This document shows, piece by piece, positions 7,792 to 14,944 of a stretch of DNA of 23,293 nt (its first letter is position 1; each line of letters starts with the position of its first letter). The stretch comes from a virus: IMG/VR virus record IMGVR_UViG_3300023179_000530, positions 1 through 23,293 of that record; one strand, given 5' to 3'. A program made the translations under genes and the position numbers. Below the pieces are notes generated by a model, which was not told where the DNA came from, made no database searches, and saw only the letters and a program-made list of their open reading frames with translations.

Positions 7792-9791
7792 TGAGCGTAA
7801 AACTTAATGGAGATGGTACTCCATCCACAGTTGCGGGCGGATCTTTAACGGGAAACTACCCCAATCCAACTATTGCTGCAAACGCTGTAAGCAATGCGAT
7901 GCTTGTAAATTCTGTTATTACTCTTAATGGTACCGCAATGTCTTTGGGTGGATCATATACAATTACTGCTTCGGGCGTTACAGGGCTTGGAACTGCAGCA
8001 ACTAAAGATATTCCAGCTACTGGAGATGCTTCAACGACCCAAGTTGTATACGGTACAGATACTCGCCTAACTAACTCCCGTACCCCTTCTGGCACTGCTG
8101 GCGGGGACCTAACAGGCTCATATCCAAACCCAACTCTTGCTGCCACAACTGTAACGGCTGGGTCTTATGGCTCTGCTACCGCTCATCCATCTATTACCGT
8201 AGATGCTAAAGGCCGCATAACTGCGGCGTCAAACACCGCTATTCAGCTTGCTTCTACCGCAGCGGTTACTGGTCTGGATACTGCTCTTAGTGGTAAGTTG
8301 TCCTCTACAGCAACTGCTGGTGGAGATCTTACCGGAGCCTACCCAAATCCTACACTAGCTGCTACAACCGTAACTGCGGGATCATACGGCTCTGCTACAG
8401 CTGTTCCAGCAATCACTGTAGATGCTAAAGGTCGTCTAACTGCAGCGGCTAGTACTGCTATTCAGCTTGCAAGCACAGCCGCAGTTACAGGCCTTGACAC
8501 GGCTTTATCTGGAAAACTATCTTCAGGTGCAACTGCTGGCGGTGACTTAACGGGGACTTACCCAAGCCCGACTCTGGCTGCTACAACAGTTACCGCTGGG
8601 TCTTACGGCTCTGCTACTTCTCACCCAGCTATAACCGTAGATAGCAAAGGTCGATTAACTGCTGCATCTAACCAGGCCATTCAATTGGCAAGCACGGCTG
8701 CAGTTACTGGATTAGACACTGCTTTGGGACTAAAGGCTAATAGTGCCGCACCAACTCTTACAGGTACTGTAACTTTATCTGGTCTTAGCACTGCAGGAGT
8801 TGTGCATAACTCAGCAACAGGTGTTCTTTCTACTTCTTTAATTGTAGACGCAGATGTTTCTTCAACTGCGGGCATTGCCCCTACAAAAATTGCAGGCACA
8901 TCTTTAACTCAAAGTAGCACTTTTGGAGCTACTGGAACTGTTTCTGGAAACTATAATACGCTATCTGTTAATGCCTCTGGCGTTACTCCAGGTACATACA
9001 CTAAGTTAACTGTACAAGCAGATGGTCGAATAACTACCGGTACAACCCTATCTTCTAGCGATGTTCCTAGTTTAGATGTTAGCAAAATTACAACTGGAAC
9101 GACTCTTGGGAATACTATTGTTAACTCTTCTCTAACTAAAGTAGGGGCTTTATCTGGAGGGGTAAATGCAGTAGTTCACGTGGATTCCGTTGGAAATTTA
9201 AGTTCTTCACAAATTGTAGACGCTGATATTTCTAGTAGTGCGGCTATCTCACAGTCTAAAATTGCAGGAATTGGAGCTTGGAGTACTTGGACACCGGTAT
9301 TTGCAACTGACTTTATGGATACCGCAAATTATCAGGTAACCAATGCTAGATATAGTCAAGTAGGTAAAACGGTTAATTACAAGCTTACCGTTGTTATCAA
9401 AACCGCTGGCGATGGGTCTTTAACCTATAGTTCAGGAGCATTTAGGTTTAGCCTTCCCGTACCTGCTAATCTTGAAACTGCTGGTACAGGTCTTGGTATT
9501 GGGCAGGCCATGATGGGGCTGTCGGTTTCTCTTAATCCAGATGGAATTACGTCTGCTACTAGAGGTTCTTTTCCGGGAGAAGCTGTTTTACAGACAACTA
9601 ATGGCTATATTACTGGAGGAATACCGAGCGGCAGCTCTGTTGGTATTGTACAGATTTTAAGAACTTCTACTTACAACTCTATATCATTTGTAATTAGATC
9701 CTCTCTTCTTGCTAGTGTTATTCCAAATAGCGCCGGTCATTTAGCTGTTGGAGACTACTTTATTATTAGTGGCACTTACGAAGCCGCCTAG
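7791..9791 (+). CDS. Large repeat-containing fibre protein 4
   Basis: The ATG at 7791 shares the A of the previous TAA; there is no strong SD, which suggests translational coupling. The product has 666 residues. Residues 12-30 hold half a repeat (TVAGGSLTGNYPNPTIA). Residues 101-319 are three tandem 73-residue repeats, each of form TAGGDLTG-YPNPTLAATTV, SYGSAT, ITVDAKGR-TAA, AIQLASTAAVTGLDTAL, typical of a trimeric fibre shaft. A further Ser/Thr/Gly shaft with IVDADVSS/IVDADISS duplications follows. A C-terminal globular domain begins near residue 494 (GAWSTWTPVFATDFMDTANYQVTNARYSQVGKTV) and runs to the end; it is the likely receptor-binding head. The gene closes the fibre island and is followed, eight bases later, by a neck gene. 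Confidence 0.85.
   Translation: MSVKLNGDGTPSTVAGGSLTGNYPNPTIAANAVSNAMLVNSVITLNGTAMSLGGSYTITASGVTGLGTAATKDIPATGDASTTQVVYGTDTRLTNSRTPSGTAGGDLTGSYPNPTLAATTVTAGSYGSATAHPSITVDAKGRITAASNTAIQLASTAAVTGLDTALSGKLSSTATAGGDLTGAYPNPTLAATTVTAGSYGSATAVPAITVDAKGRLTAAASTAIQLASTAAVTGLDTALSGKLSSGATAGGDLTGTYPSPTLAATTVTAGSYGSATSHPAITVDSKGRLTAASNQAIQLASTAAVTGLDTALGLKANSAAPTLTGTVTLSGLSTAGVVHNSATGVLSTSLIVDADVSSTAGIAPTKIAGTSLTQSSTFGATGTVSGNYNTLSVNASGVTPGTYTKLTVQADGRITTGTTLSSSDVPSLDVSKITTGTTLGNTIVNSSLTKVGALSGGVNAVVHVDSVGNLSSSQIVDADISSSAAISQSKIAGIGAWSTWTPVFATDFMDTANYQVTNARYSQVGKTVNYKLTVVIKTAGDGSLTYSSGAFRFSLPVPANLETAGTGLGIGQAMMGLSVSLNPDGITSATRGSFPGEAVLQTTNGYITGGIPSGSSVGIVQILRTSTYNSISFVIRSSLLASVIPNSAGHLAVGDYFIISGTYEAA
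8091..8747 (+). repeat. Three tandem 219-bp coding repeats (73 aa each)
   Basis: Units start at 8091, 8310 and 8529, an exact 219-base period inside the large fibre gene. At protein level the units are nearly identical over most of their length. At DNA level they differ at many third positions, for example GGC GGG GAC CTA, GGT GGA GAT CTT and GGC GGT GAC TTA for the same Gly-Gly-Asp-Leu. The repeat is therefore maintained as protein, not as recent DNA duplication. Confidence 0.9.
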
Positions 9792-9799
9792 GAGCTTAA

Positions 9800-10309
9800 A
9801 TGAAAGCCAATGAACCGGGTGGACGTTTTGATTTTAACTATGAAAGACGATCCATACTAAGCGGTATTACTCAGGATCTTCGTAGACCTGTCGGTGGAAC
9901 AGTTCAATGGTGGCGTTGGGATGCCACAGACACAGGCGTAGATAGCATTTACGATACAGGCTCAAGTACTATCGGGCGTAGATGGTACGCAGGTATTCAA
10001 ATGCCTTGCGTAAATGCCGTTATTTATCAGGGCGTTACCCTTCAAGATGAGCGTGGTTTTTACAATACTGACGTTTTAAGAGTAACTATGAACATGGAAG
10101 ATATTGAATCTATATTCCCTACAATGCCTACAAACCCTGATGATTTCTTAAAAGACCGCATAGTTTATCGAAATGAAGTTTTTAGGCCTACCCACTTTTA
10201 CCCACGTGGTTTAATTAAAGGTAAGTACACATTGTTTACGTTGGATGCTAATCAGGTTAACCCTGAAGAAATGGTTAACGACGAACAATTTGCCCAGTAT
10301 TCAAATTAG
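9800..10309 (+). CDS. Putative head-tail adaptor/stopper-like neck protein
   Basis: The 169-residue product starts at ATG 9800 with AGGAG at 9790-9794, five bases upstream. It begins GGRFDFNYERRSILSGITQDLRRPVGGTVQWWRWD, then DSIYDTGSSTIGRRWYAGIQMPCVNAVIYQGV, and ends with RIVYRNEVFRPTHFYPRGLIKGKYTLFTLDANQVNPEEMVNDEQF. I recall this arrangement (FDFxYE at the start, IYD-GRRW in the middle, RxVYR-x-FxPxxxYPRG and VNPEEMVND at the end) from a family of neck proteins in actinobacterial phages, often annotated as head-to-tail stopper. It is not fibre-like: few Ser/Thr repeats, many charged and aromatic residues. Position after the fibre island and before other neck genes agrees. Family assignment is from memory. 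Confidence 0.66.
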   Translation: MKANEPGGRFDFNYERRSILSGITQDLRRPVGGTVQWWRWDATDTGVDSIYDTGSSTIGRRWYAGIQMPCVNAVIYQGVTLQDERGFYNTDVLRVTMNMEDIESIFPTMPTNPDDFLKDRIVYRNEVFRPTHFYPRGLIKGKYTLFTLDANQVNPEEMVNDEQFAQYSN

Positions 10310-10316
10310 GAGCACA

Positions 10317-10511
10317 ATGTCTAGATCTCGAGTATTTAAAGTAGCTAGCGAATCCCATAAAGTCTTTGAAAAAGACGGAGATATTTACGTAGATCATGTT
10401 GAGAAGCATGGCGGTAAATGGGATAAGATTAATTTGACTGAGAAATCAGGAGCAAAAACTGTAGCACAAGGTGTGCAAGCAGTTAAAGACTGGCATAGAA
10501 AGAACGGTTAA
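10317..10511 (+). CDS. 64-aa charged small protein
   Basis: I place the start at ATG 10317, with AGGAG at 10308-10312 four bases upstream, giving 64 residues. A frame extension to 10245 would run 65 bases into the previous gene and has no reason to be used. The protein is rich in Lys, Asp, Glu and His, with KVFEKDGDIYVDHVEKHGGKWDKINLTEK and a C-terminal helix GVQAVKDWHRKNG. It has no Cys, signal peptide or membrane segment. I recall similar proteins of this size in virion gene clusters of actinobacterial phages, without known function. It sits between the neck adaptor and the six-cysteine miniprotein. Perhaps a small virion component or assembly factor. Confidence 0.75.
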   Translation: MSRSRVFKVASESHKVFEKDGDIYVDHVEKHGGKWDKINLTEKSGAKTVAQGVQAVKDWHRKNG

Positions 10512-10513
10512 AC

Positions 10514-10630
10514 ATGTGTAAGGGTTGTGGATGCGACTGCTCAAAGACAAACTGTAAGGGTAAATGCGGAACCGGTAAGTTCTCCAAAGCTGCCAAGACA
10601 GTTAAAAAAGCAGTAAAAAAAAGTTACTAA
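10514..10630 (+). CDS. 38-aa six-cysteine Lys-rich miniprotein
   Basis: The ORF starts at ATG 10514, two bases after the previous stop, and ends at TAA 10628-10630. The product begins MCKGCGCDCSKTNCKGKCGT and continues with a Lys/Ala/Val-rich helix (KFSKAAKTVKKAVKKSY). Cysteines are at 2, 5, 7, 9, 14 and 18, six in the first 18 residues, with no His. This looks like a metal-binding knot (zinc or iron) or a set of disulfides, fused to a basic tail that could bind nucleic acid. There is no strong SD, so it may depend on coupling to the upstream gene. A run of eight A at 10615-10622 near its end allows an alternative C-terminus (see findings). It is a real gene by spacing and composition; the function is unknown. 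Confidence 0.62.
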   Translation: MCKGCGCDCSKTNCKGKCGTGKFSKAAKTVKKAVKKSY

Positions 10631-10658
10631 AAAGAAGTAATAGTTAATTAAGACTATC

Positions 10659-10734
10659 GAGGGATTTTGCGGTACATTCAGTAGTGACGCCGGATTCATC
10701 CGGATACTGCTGAATTACTGCCCCTCAGAAGAGG
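10659..10734 (+). promoter_or_regulatory. Long structured RNA hairpin that can compete with an SD-masking hairpin
   Basis: In the 113-base gap between genes, 26 base pairs can form between 10659 and 10726: GAGGG (10659-10663) with CCCTC (10722-10726); GCGGTA (10669-10674) with TACTGC (10716-10721); ATTCAGTAGT (10676-10685) with ACTGCTGAAT (10706-10715); and CCGGA (10690-10694) with TCCGG (10699-10703) around a TTCA loop. The left arm has bulges ATTTT and C. There is no T-run, so it is not a terminator. The 3' arm CCTC (10723-10726) can instead pair with GAGG (10731-10734), which is the SD of the gene at 10744. The two pairings exclude each other, like a switch. Structure is read from sequence; regulation is inferred. 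Confidence 0.68.
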
Positions 10735-10743
10735 AACTTTGCA

Positions 10744-10893
10744 ATGTTAGATCTAGCCGCTAGATTAGCCAGACAAGAGTCTGAAGCCGACCGACGAGAG
10801 TTTCTCGCTGGTGTTACTGGCATTAATGGCATAGATATAAAGTCTTTAGCAGCCGGCGTTGTTTCAATGGCACTGCTGCTAAAGGGCAAATAA
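10744..10893 (+). CDS. 49-aa small protein behind the structured leader
   Basis: The ATG at 10744 has GAGGAA at 10731-10736 upstream, and the ORF ends at TAA 10891-10893, directly followed by the GTG of the next gene. The product begins MLDLAARLARQESEADRREF, a charged amphipathic helix, and ends with GIDIKSLAAGVVSMALLLKGK, a hydrophobic stretch of about 14 residues. This could be a short membrane-active or protein-binding helix, but it is shorter than a standard membrane span. No known family comes to mind. Its SD can be masked by the hairpin upstream, so it and perhaps the genes after it may be under translational control. Confidence 0.62.
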   Translation: MLDLAARLARQESEADRREFLAGVTGINGIDIKSLAAGVVSMALLLKGK

Positions 10894-11223
10894 GTGGCCA
10901 GTACAGAAAATTTACGCGAAGTTATTCATCAAATTGGAGAGCAGCTTTCTAAGAAAGCTACTGCAAATTTGCGGGGCCATGCCTATGATAGCGGCTGGCC
11001 TGTAGAGCTTTCTCGCCAACTTAAAGTTATTCACCTTGGCGAAGGTCAATTTAAAGTAACTTACCCTGAAGATCTAGAAGATCAAATTTTAGATCAAGAA
11101 GTGGGTACCCAAGACTCCCCAGCTAACCCTGTTATTAGAACCTTTATGAACAGGTTTACAGACAACACTTCTTATTACGACACTTTGCTGGCTGCCGCAA
11201 TTAATAAATGGCAGGTGTTCTAA
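10894..11223 (+). CDS. Putative neck/tail-completion protein (gp10-like)
   Basis: The 109-residue product starts with GTG 10894, immediately after a TAA, with AAAGGG at 10881-10886 seven bases upstream. The N-terminal helix LREVIHQIGEQLSKKATANLRGHAYDSGWP is followed by short strands (LKVIHLGEGQFKVTYPEDLEDQILDQEVGTQDSPANPVIRTFMNRF). The YP-x-LEDQILDQEVGTQDSPANPVIRTF block, with its strand-then-tight-turn pattern ahead of a helix, resembles the HK97 gp10-type neck/tail-completion fold. The next gene begins on its stop codon, and the pair stands just before the sheath, where tail-terminator and completion genes normally lie. Assignment is by synteny and motif style, not confirmed homology. Confidence 0.6.
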   Translation: MASTENLREVIHQIGEQLSKKATANLRGHAYDSGWPVELSRQLKVIHLGEGQFKVTYPEDLEDQILDQEVGTQDSPANPVIRTFMNRFTDNTSYYDTLLAAAINKWQVF

Positions 11224-11819
11224 TGCCTTTTATTCTTAATGAAGATAAAGCTTTAAAGGCCCTATTGACTGGGATCACCGTAAGTGACTTTAAAAGTAAT
11301 AGTAGACCAGTAGGAGTTTGGTTTGGGCAACCTGATGTAGAAATCAGAAATCAGAGCTACCCATATATAACCATAGAACTTATAGATATTACTGAAGATC
11401 GTGCCCGTAATAACAGAGGCTATGGTAAGCTTAACTATACCCCTGAAGGCCTTGACTCTACTGTAGACCACTATTCAGAGCTACCTGTTCCGGTAGATCT
11501 TGAGTACCAAGTAGTTTCATACGCCCGCCAGCCTATGCATGACAGAATGATACTCTCAAGCATTTTGTCTACAAAACTTCCGCTTAGGTATGGTACATTA
11601 GAGATTCCAGAAGACAATACTTTACGAAGAGTTGAGCTTCTTGGACATAGAAAAAGGGACACAACAGAAGGCGGAAAAAAGCTTTATGTTAACCTTTTTT
11701 CAATAAAAGTAAGCAGTGAGTTGTTCTACAGCAAGATTGTAGCGGCAGCAGCAGCTATCGAACACGTAAATATTGCGCTATCAACTGTTACAAATATTAA
11801 CGTTACACCACCCGCATAA
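11223..11819 (+). CDS. Putative tail terminator / sheath-end protein
   Basis: I use ATG 11223, which overlaps the previous TAA as TAATG; an in-frame ATG at 11208 adds five residues and lacks a better SD. The product has 198 residues. The N-terminus FILNEDKALKALLTGITVSDFKSNSRPVGVWFGQPDVEIRNQSYPYITIELIDITEDRAR fits a small alpha/beta fold seen in tail terminator proteins. DHYSELPVPVDLEYQVVSYARQPMHDRMILSSILSTKLPLRYGTLEIPED continues it (domain of strands and a helix that binds the tube end). It is the last gene before the sheath. The function, capping the tube and sheath at the head-proximal end, is inferred from position and fold-like pattern. About 50 bases without features separate it from the sheath. 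Confidence 0.65.
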   Translation: MPFILNEDKALKALLTGITVSDFKSNSRPVGVWFGQPDVEIRNQSYPYITIELIDITEDRARNNRGYGKLNYTPEGLDSTVDHYSELPVPVDLEYQVVSYARQPMHDRMILSSILSTKLPLRYGTLEIPEDNTLRRVELLGHRKRDTTEGGKKLYVNLFSIKVSSELFYSKIVAAAAAIEHVNIALSTVTNINVTPPA

Positions 11820-11868
11820 CATCTGGACACCATAGAATAAAACCAACTATTAACTTAAGGAGTTAAGG

Positions 11869-13404
11869 ATGACTACATTTAGTCGCCCCGGTGCCTATAT
11901 ACAGGAGACAGTCTCCCAGCAACAGTATATTGCACCTCAAGACCGCGCCGATGCAATTGGCGCTTTTATTGGAAAGCTATCGCAGGGTCCAACAACCCCT
12001 ACGCTTGTTTCTACCTGGTCTGATTTTGTAAAATACTACGGTGGTTTGGACTACACGTTGCCAACAAGCGTGGCACTGTACCAATTCTTTGCTAACGGTG
12101 GCCGGGATGCTTACGTTCGCAGAGTAACTCAGTCTGGTGCTACTACCGCTTCTGTTACTCTTACAGACTCTGCTTCTGCAGCAACTCTTACCATTTCTGC
12201 AAAAAGTCCAGGTGCTTGGGCTACCGCTACTTCAACGTCAGGCATCTCAGTAGAAGCTTTGGCATACGGAACTGGTAGCCGCTTCTCTATTGTAGTTTAC
12301 GGGCCTGTTGCTACTGGCGCAGATAGCCGTTCAAATATCCTAGAGCAGTTCACTGATCTTAGTGTTATCTCAACCGATGCACGCTACGCCCCGGCAATTA
12401 TCAATGCTACTTCTGCATACATTACTGCAACTGATCTTTCAACCTCAACTTTGCGTCCTTTGGCAGACGGAACTCTTCATGGCCTTACCGGCGGTACTGA
12501 AGGCACTGGTGGAATCACTTCTGCAATTCTAGGCGCCGCAACTTCAGACCTTGATCAGTTTGATACCCCGCTTATTCTTAATATTCCAGATGCAGCCTAC
12601 TTTAACAGTTCAGACTGGGCAGTTGCATACGGTGCGTTAATTAACTATGCGGATACTCGTGGAGATTCATTTGTTGTAGTAGACCCTATTGCCGGTCAAA
12701 CAGCGTCTGGTGTTATTACCGCAGCCTCAGGTCTTTCCGGTTCAGGCAAGAATGCGGCTGTTTACTACCCATGGTTAACTATTCCAGATACCACAAAAGC
12801 CGTAAGAAGCGTTACTGTTAACGTTCCTCCAGGCGGTGCAATTGTTGGTCAGTACCAGGCAACTGATGCATCTCGCGGTGTATTTAAAGCCCCTGCAGGT
12901 TATGGAAACCGCATTGCTTTAGCTCTTGGTTTGGAAAAAAGACTTACCAACGCTGAACTAGATACTCTTAATGGTTCAGGAACTGCTGTAAATGCAATCC
13001 GAATTGTACCTGGAACAGGTATTTGCGTTATGGGTGCTCGCACTATTTCTAACCTTTCTCCAAATCAGTACGTAAATGTTAGAAGAAGCCTAAACTACAT
13101 CAAGAAGAACCTAACTAACCTAAGTAACTTTGCAACATTTGAAAATAATGATGCTTACTTGTGGGCTCAACTACGCTCATCATTAGGTCACTGGCTTGCT
13201 CAATACTGGGCGCAAGGCGGCTTAAGAGGAGCTAATCCAGTACAGGCTTACTACGTACTATGCGATGATACGACAACAACTGAGTCTGACATTGCATCTG
13301 GCAGGGTAAATATTCAAGTAGGTGTTGCTCTGCAATACCCTGCTGAATTCATTGTAATCACTATTGGACAGATTACGGGTAGTGCCGCTGTCGTCCAGGC
13401 CTAA
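11869..13404 (+). CDS. Tail sheath protein
   Basis: The 511-residue product starts at ATG 11869 with AAGGAG at 11857-11862. It begins with FSRPGAYIQETVSQQQYIAPQ, the usual sheath start PGVYI(x)E, followed by DAIGAFIGKLSQGPTTPTLVSTWSDFVKYYGGL and LYQFFANGGRDAYVRRV, all diagnostic sheath motifs. The C-terminal domain contains VPPGGAIVGQYQATDASRGVFKAPAGYGN, NAIRIVPGTGICVMGARTIS, NVRRSLNYIKKNL and a terminal strand (VNIQVGVALQYPAEFIVITIGQI) that interlocks sheath subunits. This proves a contractile tail. The sheath surrounds the tube and contracts on host contact. The insert between about residues 110 and 190 varies among families. It is followed by the tube gene 24 bases downstream, as in other contractile phages. 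Confidence 0.96.
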   Translation: MTTFSRPGAYIQETVSQQQYIAPQDRADAIGAFIGKLSQGPTTPTLVSTWSDFVKYYGGLDYTLPTSVALYQFFANGGRDAYVRRVTQSGATTASVTLTDSASAATLTISAKSPGAWATATSTSGISVEALAYGTGSRFSIVVYGPVATGADSRSNILEQFTDLSVISTDARYAPAIINATSAYITATDLSTSTLRPLADGTLHGLTGGTEGTGGITSAILGAATSDLDQFDTPLILNIPDAAYFNSSDWAVAYGALINYADTRGDSFVVVDPIAGQTASGVITAASGLSGSGKNAAVYYPWLTIPDTTKAVRSVTVNVPPGGAIVGQYQATDASRGVFKAPAGYGNRIALALGLEKRLTNAELDTLNGSGTAVNAIRIVPGTGICVMGARTISNLSPNQYVNVRRSLNYIKKNLTNLSNFATFENNDAYLWAQLRSSLGHWLAQYWAQGGLRGANPVQAYYVLCDDTTTTESDIASGRVNIQVGVALQYPAEFIVITIGQITGSAAVVQA

Positions 13405-13428
13405 GAATATCTAAGGAGATAAAAGAAA

Positions 13429-14073
13429 ATGCTAGAAGCAACATCAGGAAGTGGAACAACTCCCTCCACTTATACAGTGCCATTTAGCTCTGTAAAAACA
13501 GATGCAATCAGAAATTTTAGGTTTTTGGTTCAATTTTTACCGCACGATACCACTCAGACATCATGGTTTAGCGGAACTATGGGATTTACCAATGTTTCAG
13601 GATTAGCAGTAACTGTCGATCCTATCGCATACCGTGAAGGTGGATTCAACACAAACATGCACTACCTACCAGGTCAGGCAAGTTTTCAACCACTGCAGTT
13701 TACAAGAGGTCAAACGCTTGGCGGTAGTGCCAACGCTACATGGATGAAAAAGCTTTTTATTGCAGTACAAGGAAACGGTGGAGGATCACTTGGTTCTGAG
13801 TTCCGTGCAAATATTGACATCCACGTATTAAGTCATCCTAACCCACAAGGCACATCAGCTAGTGGCACCACTAATACAGTAGATGCATACAAACTACATC
13901 GTTCAATGAGTTTCCGAGTATACAATGCCTGGATTACAAGCCTTGTATACGGTGACTTGTCAGCGGGCGGAAACGGTCTTATGGTTGAAGGTATGTCAGT
14001 AGTCCACGAAGGCTTTGATGTAACCTATGCAGCGGATTACTCCGCTGGGCCGGCAGCATTAATTGACGCTTAA
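13429..14073 (+). CDS. Tail tube protein
   Basis: The 214-residue product starts at ATG 13429 with AAGGAG at 13413-13418. It carries the tube signature: IRNFRFLVQFLPHD at the start, TNVSGLAVTVDPIAYREGGFNTNMHYLPGQASFQPLQFTRGQTLG in the middle, and RVYNAWITSLVYGDLSAGGNGLMVEGMSVVHEGFDVTY at the end, the T4 gp19-like pattern for contractile-tail tubes. Subunits stack as hexameric rings inside the sheath and form the DNA channel. It follows the sheath directly, the standard order. Residues 1-25 (before DAIRNF) are Ser/Thr-rich and probably disordered. No anomaly seen. Confidence 0.94.
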   Translation: MLEATSGSGTTPSTYTVPFSSVKTDAIRNFRFLVQFLPHDTTQTSWFSGTMGFTNVSGLAVTVDPIAYREGGFNTNMHYLPGQASFQPLQFTRGQTLGGSANATWMKKLFIAVQGNGGGSLGSEFRANIDIHVLSHPNPQGTSASGTTNTVDAYKLHRSMSFRVYNAWITSLVYGDLSAGGNGLMVEGMSVVHEGFDVTYAADYSAGPAALIDA

Positions 14074-14098
14074 TTAAACTAAACAAAAGGAATATAAA

Positions 14099-14944
14099 AT
14101 GGAAAACGAATTCAGAGTAAACGCAGCAGATAACCCACAACTAGTAAATCAATTAATTGAACAAGCATTTTCTACTCCTGATGAAGGGGGAGAATCCCCG
14201 GCAGTTGCTCAAGAAGCATTAGCTATGGAGATTCTCCTCCCTTCTGATACTCACGTAGATTTGCTTGCTGGGATCCATGATCCTTTTACTGGGGAACACA
14301 TCTCTACTGCAGAAATCCGTGAATTAAATGGAGTAGACGAAGAAGCGCTAGCAAAAATAAAAGACTACGGAAAGAGCCTTCTAGCTATTCTTAGTCGCGG
14401 TGTAGTAAAAATCGGTGAAGAAAAAGTCTCTAAAGAACTTTTAGATCTTCTTCTTGCGGGAGACCGTGAATACCTAATCTTAAAGATTAGAATTGCAACT
14501 CTTGGTAAAGAAGTATCCCTTCCGGGTAACTGTCCTTTCTGCAAAACGGAGCAGGATTTTAAACTAGATCTAGAAGAAGACGTAAAGCTAACTAAAATAA
14601 ATGATCCATCAGACCTGTATTTTACGGTAAAGGGTAAGGCCGGAGACATTAAAGTAACTCTTCCTACCGGCAGCACACAGAAAAAACTAGTAGATTCCTC
14701 AAATAAAACGGCTCCTGAAATGGACTCAATTCTTTTGAGCGACTGTGTTATAGAAATTGGTGGATTACCAGTCATGGATCCTAATCAGATTCGTAACTTA
14801 AGTATTCATGATCGACGACTTGTATTGAAAGAACTCTCCGAAAGGAACCCAGGCCCTGACCTAGAAAGTCTTAAAAAGGCCTGTGTATCTTGCGGACAGG
14901 AGGTACCGATTCCGCTTGCCTTGGCGGATCTCTTTCGCATATAA
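14099..14944 (+). CDS. Tail assembly chaperone-like protein with four-Cys zinc site
   Basis: The 281-residue product starts at ATG 14099 with AAAGGA ending at 14091. It lies between tube and tape measure, where tail assembly chaperones are encoded. The N-terminal 50 residues look disordered and acidic; the core MEILLPSDTHVDLLAGIHDPFTGEHISTAEIRELNGVDEEALAKIKDYGKSLLAILSRGV is helical. Two C-x2-C pairs, C145-C148 (GNCPFCKTEQ) and C262-C265 (ACVSCGQE), probably bind one zinc. This resembles baseplate-hub/tail-chaperone proteins of the T4 gp51/gp26 kind in general form. The ORF ends at TAA 14942-14944, but a second ORF in the +1 frame overlaps its end and continues to the tape measure, a G/GT-like arrangement. 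Function is inferred from position and this arrangement. Confidence 0.75.
   Translation: MENEFRVNAADNPQLVNQLIEQAFSTPDEGGESPAVAQEALAMEILLPSDTHVDLLAGIHDPFTGEHISTAEIRELNGVDEEALAKIKDYGKSLLAILSRGVVKIGEEKVSKELLDLLLAGDREYLILKIRIATLGKEVSLPGNCPFCKTEQDFKLDLEEDVKLTKINDPSDLYFTVKGKAGDIKVTLPTGSTQKKLVDSSNKTAPEMDSILLSDCVIEIGGLPVMDPNQIRNLSIHDRRLVLKELSERNPGPDLESLKKACVSCGQEVPIPLALADLFRI

Noticed and set aside
7856-8146. 96-aa minus-strand ORF across the fibre gene
   Set aside because: It is the antisense shadow of the repeated fibre sequence; no SD or family resemblance, and all real genes are on the + strand.
11820-11868. Possible promoter in the gap before the sheath gene (TAGAAT, TTAACT)
   Set aside because: No paired -35/-10 boxes at good spacing; only the SD AAGGAG is convincing.
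14365-14775. 136-aa minus-strand ORF inside the chaperone gene
   Set aside because: It is antisense to a gene with good SD, zinc motifs and synteny; the translation is Ser/Arg-rich shadow sequence.
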